Origin: Fidelibacterota bacterium
GTDB taxonomy: Bacteria > Fidelibacterota > UBA2242 > JAFGTP01
DNA length: 11,106 nucleotides
Reading direction: 5' to 3'
NCBI GenBank assembly: GCA_021734005.1
Contig: JAIPJV010000041.1
Span: 1-11,106 of the forward strand
In this document: piece by piece, positions 7,139 through 11,106 of the stretch
Position numbering within the stretch: position 1 is the stretch's first letter
How the letters are laid out: each line of letters opens with the position of its first letter
Program-made: the position numbers and the translations under genes
The notes under the pieces: generated by a model
Seen by the model: the letters and a program-made list of their open reading frames with translations, nothing else
Databases searched by the model: none
Told to the model about the DNA's origin: nothing

Positions 7139-7936
7139 TCACTTCTTTTTAGAGTCTTTGGTTACTTTGATATTGTCACGCAATTTATTGAGAAATTCCG
7201 ACATTACTTCGGAATCCCGGCTTTTAATAATATGAGTAAGATAGGAAAGCTGAGAATTTATCTTTTCTATCTGGGGTAGAACTTCGGGATTGAACAGAAT
7301 TTCAGAGAGCAGGTAATCATCTTCTGAGAGCAATCCCCGGGCAATTTCCATGTGTTTGCGAAAGGTAGTTCCCGGTGCTTCCGTCTCTTTCATACAGGCA
7401 GCAAAAACCAGGGATGCAGAAAATGGAACTCCCAGAGAATAGGCCGTCTTTTCATCATGCTCCTGAAAACTGTAATCATAAATATTTAGTCCCAGATTTT
7501 TGAAAAAAGTACGAAAAAATTCTTTCCCTTTTTCGCAACTTTCTTTGATAATGACTGCATTTTCATTACTCAGATCGCGAATATTGGCAAAAGTAGGTCC
7601 GAACATAGGGTGAGTGGAAACAAAGGGCTGATCCGCCTTTTCATAAAAATCTTCCAACCCTCTTTTCACAGATGCTATATCAGCAACAATGCAATTATCA
7701 TCAATATGGTCAAGGGCATCTTCGAAGGCCTGAATTGTATGGGGAAGATCGACAGCATTGATCAGCAGATCAGGTTGAAAATCTTCAATTTCATCCATTC
7801 CCTCAAAACGATTAACCCGAAAAAGATAGCGCATCTTTTCAGGATTTTTATCGTAGACTCCAACTTCGTGTTCCTGGTTAAATTCCTCAACCAGCCAGGC
7901 TCCCATATGACCGGCTCCAAGTATGGCTATCTTCAT
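7139..7936 (-). CDS. tyrA: Prephenate dehydrogenase (single domain, Bacteroidota-like type)
   Basis: This 265-residue enzyme oxidatively decarboxylates prephenate to 4-hydroxyphenylpyruvate, the tyrosine precursor. The N-terminus is a Rossmann fold, GAGHMG (7-12), with acidic Asp29 at the end of the second strand, which favours NAD over NADP. DIASVKRG (86-93), VSTHPMFGPT (106-115, catalytic-region His109) and EHDEKTAYS (159-167) are the prephenate dehydrogenase signatures. The C-terminal stretches EAPGTTF and GLLSEDDYLL are, from memory, typical of the Bacteroidota form, which lacks an ACT domain. No chorismate mutase domain is attached; that activity is on the neighbouring pheA. The start overlaps the pheA stop as ATGA, with a strong AAAGGAG at 7943-7949. 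An arogenate substrate is possible but less likely next to a prephenate dehydratase. Confidence 0.93.
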   Translation of the reverse strand: MKIAILGAGHMGAWLVEEFNQEHEVGVYDKNPEKMRYLFRVNRFEGMDEIEDFQPDLLINAVDLPHTIQAFEDALDHIDDNCIVADIASVKRGLEDFYEKADQPFVSTHPMFGPTFANIRDLSNENAVIIKESCEKGKEFFRTFFKNLGLNIYDYSFQEHDEKTAYSLGVPFSASLVFAACMKETEAPGTTFRKHMEIARGLLSEDDYLLSEILFNPEVLPQIEKINSQLSYLTHIIKSRDSEVMSEFLNKLRDNIKVTKDSKKK

Positions 7937-9000
7937 TGGTTACTCCTTTCTTTATAGCATCCCATAATTCTATAGTTTTCTGTATTATCCTGCACTTCCT
8001 GCAAAATTTTCTGGATTTTTTCATCTTTGATCGAACCAATAAAATCGAGAAAAAAGGAATAATTACCAGTTCCTGAAGGCATGGATTCAATCCGCGTCAG
8101 ATTAATTTTTGCATCAGCAAAAATGCTAAGCACATTAAAAAGCGTACCGGCTTTGTGAGCTGTAGAGAAAATTATCGTGCATTTGTCGCCTTCCTTGCTT
8201 TGGGCAGTTTTCGATAATATGAAAAAGCGGGTTCGATTTTTGGAAACATTTTCAATGTTTTGTTTGACAATTTCCAGATCATACAATTCTGCTGCCAGTG
8301 AACTTGCAATTGCGCCGGTTGCTTCCGGTTTTTCTTCGGCAACCAGTTTGGCAGCCCCGGCTGTATCATAATACTTGACCGGTTCCAGATTATTTCTTTC
8401 CAGGAAATTTTTACACTGGGAAATTGCTTGAGAATGGGAATAAACTTTGCGAATATCTCTGAATTTTTCTGCTTCAGGATAAAGCAAACAGTGTTCAATC
8501 GGTTGTTCAATCGCACCTACGATTTTCAATTCATCATCGTTCATTAAGAGTTCATTGACTGTTCCAACTACACCGCCCAGCGTATTTTCAACAGGTAAAA
8601 TACCATAATCGTAAAGCCCTGTTTTCACACCTTCAAAAACTTCGGCAAAAGTATCGCAGGGAATACTGACCAATTTTTTATTCCAGTTTTTGGCAGCCAT
8701 TTCACTGTAAGCACCATGGGCTCCCTGAAAACCAATCAACTTGAGTCCTTTTTCCTGCAAAGTGCGGCTTTCATTAAATAGAGATTTGTACAACTCCAGA
8801 ATAAATTCCTGGTCAACTAGATTTCCTTCTTTGCGTGATATTTTGGCAAGAATTTGTTTTTCTCTGGATTTGTCCTCAATAGTCTCTTTGACTTTAGAAG
8901 CCTTGAGGGCATTTTCCATTCTTTCATTGAGAAGATGAATTATTTTCTTATCTATATAGTCTATATTTTTACGGATTTGTTTTAGTAATTTATCATTCAT
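7933..9000 (-). CDS. pheA: Bifunctional chorismate mutase / prephenate dehydratase with ACT domain
   Basis: This 355-residue P-protein has three parts. Residues 1-80 are an AroQ-type helical chorismate mutase with Arg10, Arg27, Lys38 and Arg46/Glu47 in the expected places. Residues 87-265 are prephenate dehydratase: FQGAHGAYSE (91-100), PVENTLGG (136-143), YSHSQAISQC (187-196) and the catalytic Thr in NRTRFF (Thr257). Residues 275-350 are an ACT domain, GTLFNVL (285-291) and LTRIESMPS (301-309), which in the family senses phenylalanine. It turns chorismate into prephenate and then phenylpyruvate, and supplies prephenate to tyrA next door. The ACT motifs differ from the usual GAL and ESRP (here GTL and ESMP). 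The gene starts 18 bp after aroF with AAAGG 8 nt upstream, and ends in a 4-nt overlap with tyrA. Confidence 0.96.
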   Translation of the reverse strand: MNDKLLKQIRKNIDYIDKKIIHLLNERMENALKASKVKETIEDKSREKQILAKISRKEGNLVDQEFILELYKSLFNESRTLQEKGLKLIGFQGAHGAYSEMAAKNWNKKLVSIPCDTFAEVFEGVKTGLYDYGILPVENTLGGVVGTVNELLMNDDELKIVGAIEQPIEHCLLYPEAEKFRDIRKVYSHSQAISQCKNFLERNNLEPVKYYDTAGAAKLVAEEKPEATGAIASSLAAELYDLEIVKQNIENVSKNRTRFFILSKTAQSKEGDKCTIIFSTAHKAGTLFNVLSIFADAKINLTRIESMPSGTGNYSFFLDFIGSIKDEKIQKILQEVQDNTENYRIMGCYKERSNQ

Positions 9001-9018
9001 AATAAAGGCCTTTAAAAT

Positions 9019-9822
9019 TTAACCATTAATGAAATTATCTAATGCATTTACATTTTTCATGAACTTCTTAAACTGATCGGGAGTCATCTGCTGTTGCTGA
9101 TCACTTTTGGCATTCTTTGGATCAGGGTGAACTTCGACCATCAGTCCATCGGCTCCGGCCGCAACAGCTGCTTTTGCCATCGGTTCAATCAGACTTAATT
9201 TTCCCGTTCCATGGGAAGGATCAATAATAATTGGAAGATGAGTAACTTCCTTAACTGATGGGATCATACTCAGATCCAGTGTATTGCGGGTGTAGGATTC
9301 AAAAGTACGGATACCCCGTTCACATAAAATCACATTAGGATTTCCTTCAGACAGGATATATTCAGCACAATTCAGCCATTCTTTTAATGTTGAATACATT
9401 CCTCTTTTTAGCATTGTAGGTTTTTTGGTTTTGCCTATTTCTTTGAGCAGAGAAAAATTTTGCATATTACGGGCGCCAATTTGCAAAATATCCACATATT
9501 CTGCCACCCAGGTCACATCTCTGGAATCCATTACTTCGGAAATAATGGGTAAACCAGTTTCCTGTTTGGCTTTTTCCAGAATACGTAATCCTTTTAAACC
9601 CAGTCCCTGAAATGAGTAGGGCGAAGTACGCGGCTTAAAAGCACCGCCTCTAAGAATTTTACCACCACCAGCCTTAACTGCCCTGGCTGCTTTCATTGTC
9701 TGCTCTTCGCTTTCTACTGCACAGGGGCCACCGATTACAACCAGTTCCTCCCCTATTTTGATGCCATCTACGTCAACAATGGTTTTCTTTTTATTCTTCC
9801 GAGAAGCTAATTTTAAATCCAT
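9019..9822 (-). CDS. aroF: 3-deoxy-7-phosphoheptulonate (DAHP) synthase, type I-beta, no regulatory domain
   Basis: First enzyme of the pathway, condensing PEP and erythrose 4-phosphate. The 267 residues form a single catalytic barrel: GGPCAVES (31-38, metal ligand Cys34), FKPRTSPYSFQG (62-73), IGARNMQN (115-122), KRG (139-141), CERGIRTFE (167-175), DPSHGTG (201-207, His204), MVEVHPDP (228-235, Glu230) and KSDQ with Asp241. This is the I-beta (KDO8PS-like) subfamily. The N-terminal ferredoxin-like domain of the Thermotoga enzyme is absent; only about 20 residues precede the core. A fused chorismate mutase domain, common on other I-beta enzymes, is also missing. The start is supported by AAAAGG at 9830-9835. 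It is the first gene of the aromatic operon. KDO-8-phosphate synthase is excluded by the KPRTS and NTLDLS motifs and by context. Confidence 0.96.
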   Translation of the reverse strand: MDLKLASRKNKKKTIVDVDGIKIGEELVVIGGPCAVESEEQTMKAARAVKAGGGKILRGGAFKPRTSPYSFQGLGLKGLRILEKAKQETGLPIISEVMDSRDVTWVAEYVDILQIGARNMQNFSLLKEIGKTKKPTMLKRGMYSTLKEWLNCAEYILSEGNPNVILCERGIRTFESYTRNTLDLSMIPSVKEVTHLPIIIDPSHGTGKLSLIEPMAKAAVAAGADGLMVEVHPDPKNAKSDQQQQMTPDQFKKFMKNVNALDNFING

Positions 9823-9866
9823 TGGATTTCCTTTTCATTGTTTTTACTCCATCATCGCTAGTAACT

Positions 9867-9895
9867 AATTTAATGTCGTACAGAAGTTATTACAA
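9867..9895 (-). promoter_or_regulatory. Candidate promoter of the aromatic operon
   Basis: On the minus strand TTGTAA (9890-9895) and TAAATT (9867-9872) are 17 nt apart, a fair match to housekeeping -35/-10 elements. Transcription would start near 9860 and leave a leader of about 38 nt before aroF. The surrounding DNA is very AT-rich, so chance matches are likely, and a Bacteroidota sigma factor would prefer another consensus. I see no attenuator or T-box in this short leader. Confidence 0.25.
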
Positions 9896-10087
9896 GATTG
9901 AATGTTGTTTTTTTAGGTTGGGATTAGTTAATGTAAAATTTTTTAATCTTTTTGTAATATATGGGAACGTTTTCTGGGATCCCCCCATTAAGTCACTCTA
10001 TATTGATATAAGTTACTGTTTATTAATAATATTGTATTAGGATAGGAGTTGTTTTAAAAATTCCCGCCGTATAAAAAAATGCGTTAA

Positions 10088-10177
10088 AAAATTCCAAGGA
10101 TGGAGCGTTAAGAACCAATATATGTTTGAACCCGGTAGGGTGAGTTTATATTGGTTTAGCGGAATGAATGGAATTTT
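10088..10177. repeat. Three-tier nested palindrome
   Basis: The outer arms AAAATTCCA (10088-10096) and TGGAATTTT (10169-10177) match perfectly over 9 bp. The inner arms AACCAATATA (10113-10122) and TATATTGGTT (10147-10156) match perfectly over 10 bp. Inside the apical loop, ACCC (10130-10133) and GGGT (10138-10141) can pair as well. The strands between the two main stems (16 and 12 nt) are not complementary. A-runs and T-runs flank the outer arms (10073-10079 and 10182-10189) and can extend the pairing. This could be a miniature mobile element, a transcribed structured RNA or a bidirectional terminator. Confidence 0.7.
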
Positions 10178-10194
10178 AGCGTTTTTTTTCAACA

Positions 10195-10260
10195 GGGATC
10201 TCCTTGATGATATACCGCGGGCGAGTTTCCAGGGACGAAGTCCGGGATCTCTTTGATGAT
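10195..10260. repeat. Pair of 17-bp direct repeats, 49-bp period
   Basis: GGGATCTCCTTGATGAT (10195-10211) recurs as GGGATCTCTTTGATGAT (10244-10260) with a single C/T difference. The 32-bp spacer is much richer in GC than its surroundings and holds a small GGAC-GAA-GTCC hairpin (10233-10243). Two copies and a 17-bp repeat are too little for a CRISPR array. On the minus strand both copies read IIKEIP, but one base out of frame with each other. Confidence 0.7.
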
Positions 10261-10264
10261 TTTC

Positions 10265-10292
10265 GCACTTTTTTCCTCGCTGAAAAAAGTGC
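10265..10292. repeat. Perfect 11-bp hairpin with 6-nt loop
   Basis: GCACTTTTTTC (10265-10275) and GAAAAAAGTGC (10282-10292) are perfectly complementary around a CTCGCT loop. Neither strand has a T-run right after the stem, so it is not a typical intrinsic terminator, although the stem itself carries a run of six T on one side. Confidence 0.75.
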
Positions 10293-10415
10293 ACCTAAAA
10301 TGGATTTGAGGTAAAATTTCAAAACTTATCTATTAATTTCTATTCCTTTGTTACTTTTGTCTCGACCAGCTAAAACAATTAAAAAAAAATAGAGAAGAAT
10401 ACAACAGGTGGAAAT

Positions 10416-10511
10416 ATGGTTCTCAACCAGGATTTCAAAGAGTTTATTCAATTACTAAACGATCATGATGTAAAATATTTAGTTGTGGATCAAGATAGCT
10501 CAGGCAATTAA
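10416..10511 (+). pseudogene. N-terminal remnant of a probable nucleotidyltransferase
   Basis: A well-formed start (AGGTGG at 10406-10411, ATG at 10416) opens a frame of only 31 residues, MVLNQDFKEFIQLLNDHDVK followed by YLVV. This resembles the beginning of small nucleotidyltransferases of the DUF6036/MNT-like kind, where YLVV is normally followed by a GGYA-x-x-x-HG nucleotide-binding motif. Here the sequence turns into DQDSSGN and stops exactly where that motif should begin. I find no continuation in the other two plus frames. The likeliest reading is a gene cut by a deletion or insertion, leaving its ribosome binding site and first helix. A genuine 31-residue peptide is possible but less likely. 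The family call rests on memory of similar N-termini. Confidence 0.5.
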
Positions 10512-10769
10512 TAATTTATCATTTCTTCCGTGGAAGGGATCATCTTATTTATGCATTAACACAGTTAATGCACTCCAAAATTCTATCTTGAAAATACCAA
10601 TGGCGGAAAAACAAATGCTAGGTAATAGTGATTTGCAAAAGTTTTGTCTGGTGTTATTATTTATGAGAACTGCTGAAATATTTACGGTTGAAAATGTTTT
10701 GATAATTACTGCAATCTAGTTTAATCTAAAGATTATTATGAGATTTTATCTGCTTAATTGCAAAAACAC
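10512..10769. other. AT-rich stretch without a supported gene
   Basis: This is the DNA between the gene remnant and the hairpin cluster. A 78-codon plus-strand frame (10483-10719) opens with TTG, has no ribosome binding site and shows no domain that I recognise; it could be a remnant but is not called. The only clear structure is the 9-bp hairpin at 10552-10572, plus a short CTTCC/GGAAG palindrome at 10525-10536. Confidence 0.5.
10552..10572. repeat. Perfect 9-bp hairpin with 3-nt loop
   Basis: TGCATTAAC (10552-10560) and GTTAATGCA (10564-10572) pair perfectly around ACA. No T-run follows on either strand. Its geometry (8-9 bp stem, 3-nt loop) is the same as that of the hairpins 200 bp further right. 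Confidence 0.7.
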
Positions 10770-10925
10770 TTGAACCACGAATGTGGTTCAATGTGAGTAA
10801 CTCCGGGTGGAACCCGGAGCATAAAAGCGTCATCCTTCTTGCTCAATTCCACCTGTGCTCTGCGCAGGCGAGATTGCTGGGTTTTTCTTTTCTACCGATT
10901 CCATCGGTAGTTACTAATATTGAAC
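10770..10925. repeat. Clustered hairpins with enclosing inverted repeat
   Basis: Four small hairpins follow each other: TTGAACCAC/GTGGTTCAA around GAAT (10770-10791), CTCCGGGT/ACCCGGAG around GGA (10801-10819), CCTGTGC/GCGCAGG around TCT with one wobble pair (10852-10868), and CTACCGAT/ATCGGTAG around TCC (10892-10910). The last three are enclosed by a 15-bp imperfect inverted repeat, 10786-10800 against 10911-10925 (12 Watson-Crick pairs and one G-T). This outer helix abuts the second and fourth hairpins without a gap, and it shares bases with the right arm of the first, so the two folds exclude each other. It can be read as two head-to-head copies of a hairpin-linker-hairpin unit. I recall similar repeats in Bacteroidota genomes; a RAYT-like or miniature-element origin is inference. 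Confidence 0.7.
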
Positions 10926-10975
10926 ACTTTCATCTGAGATTACTTTTGCAAATCGCTATAAAATACTATAAAAAC

Positions 10976-11104
10976 TCATTCAAATTTATATGTGCCATAA
11001 ACTTTAATATAACTGCCTTCATCCCGTCCAAATTTTTTACCACAAGAACAGTAAACATACCCATCCCGGTAAATTGCATTATCAGACTTTATTTTTGATT
11101 TATA
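10976..11104 (-). CDS. C-terminal end of an unrecognised gene with a CxC motif, partial
   Basis: On the minus strand a frame is open from the right edge of the window and ends in TGA at 10976-10978, giving 42 residues without an internal start codon, so the beginning lies outside. The translation contains YVYCSCGKKFGRDEGSYIKV, with a Cys-x-Cys-Gly knuckle followed by basic residues, and ends in YGTYKFE. The composition (aromatic, Gly and Lys rich, with a paired-cysteine motif) looks like the end of a zinc-ribbon or other small metal-binding domain. Only one cysteine knuckle is visible; the other would have to lie upstream. I do not recognise the family. The hairpin cluster begins 51 nt after its stop codon. 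It may be a real gene end or a decayed fragment. Confidence 0.45.
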   Translation of the reverse strand, partial: YKSKIKSDNAIYRDGYVYCSCGKKFGRDEGSYIKVYGTYKFE

Positions 11105-11106
11105 CA

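Larger units (their letters stand above)
9823..10415. other. Intergenic region without a supported gene, rich in repeats
   Basis: These 593 bp separate aroF from the gene remnant at 10416. The aroF-proximal 200 bp are AT-rich and hold only the candidate promoter and a small GGGATCCC palindrome (9976-9983). From about 10070 to 10292 come a nested palindrome, a GC-rich direct-repeat pair and a perfect hairpin, each listed separately. A minus-strand frame of 85 codons (10040-10294) runs through these repeats, but it has no recognisable domain and follows the palindromes, so I do not call it. Near 10343-10366 the sequence resembles the start of a dispersed repeat I recall from Bacteroidota (TTTGTTACTTTTGTCT), a weak impression. 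Confidence 0.6.

Noticed and set aside
7420..7470. Missing His pair in the TyrA region where other families show an SHLPH-like motif
   Set aside because: AYSLGVPF appears to be normal for the Bacteroidota-type prephenate dehydrogenase, so it is not evidence of inactivation.
10073..10190. Possible integron attC site from the nested palindrome
   Set aside because: The required RYYYAAC and GTTRRRY end boxes are not in the right places, and no cassette-like gene precedes it.
10195..10260. Possible CRISPR array (17-bp repeat, 32-bp spacer)
   Set aside because: Only two copies, the repeat is shorter than CRISPR repeats, and no cas gene or leader is in the window.
10040..10294. 85-codon minus-strand frame upstream of aroF
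   Set aside because: It runs through the palindromes and repeats, has no ribosome binding site or recognisable domain, and its composition follows the repeats.
10483..10719. 78-codon plus-strand frame with TTG start
   Set aside because: No Shine-Dalgarno sequence, no recognisable domain, and it starts directly after a stop inside the gene remnant; chance in AT-rich DNA is likely.
10770..10915. Possible tRNA or tmRNA because of a cloverleaf-like fold and a GGTTCAA stretch
   Set aside because: The closing helix encloses far more than a tRNA length, there is no T-arm consensus or anticodon arm of the right size, and no CCA-proximal pattern.
10781..11098. 105-codon plus-strand frame across the hairpin block
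   Set aside because: It crosses four hairpins, begins inside one of them, and overlaps the more convincing minus-strand CxC frame.

Overview
The window comes from a low-GC bacterium. The best guess, held moderately, is an anaerobic member of Bacteroidota or a relative in the FCB group. The prephenate dehydrogenase carries the signatures I associate with the Bacteroidota form (HPMFGPTF, then EAPGTTF and GLLSEDDYLL), and the right-hand region has hairpin-linker-hairpin repeats of a style I recall from those genomes. Against this, a chorismate mutase-prephenate dehydratase fusion and an AroDE fusion in one operon are not the usual Bacteroidota layout, so the phylum stays open.

Region 1 (1-1651, + strand) is the end of a small membrane and thiol module: the C-terminal part of a CcdA-type electron-transfer protein, a complete ACR3-type arsenite efflux carrier and a 76-residue CPKC mini-thioredoxin. 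CcdA would carry reducing equivalents across the membrane, the thioredoxin would use or relay them in the cytoplasm, and ACR3 would export As(III).

Region 2 (1659-9822, - strand) is one compact operon of eight genes, transcribed in the order aroF, pheA, tyrA, aroB, aroA, aroK, aroDE, aroC. It covers all seven steps from PEP plus erythrose 4-phosphate to chorismate, and then both branches to phenylpyruvate and 4-hydroxyphenylpyruvate. Only the aminotransferases and the tryptophan branch are absent. Gaps are 18 bp or less, and two junctions overlap. The operon converges on the thioredoxin gene with 7 bp between the two stop codons. A plausible promoter sits just upstream of aroF.

Region 3 (9823-11106) holds no complete recognisable gene. 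It contains a nested palindrome, a near-perfect 17-bp direct repeat, a perfect 11-bp hairpin, a short N-terminal remnant that looks like a nucleotidyltransferase, and a set of 7-9 bp stems with 3-4 nt loops. The most striking part is a three-hairpin block enclosed by a 15-bp imperfect inverted repeat (10786-10925). At the right edge lies the C-terminal end of a minus-strand reading frame with a CSCGKKF motif. This part looks like a site where repeats and mobile DNA have accumulated and decayed.
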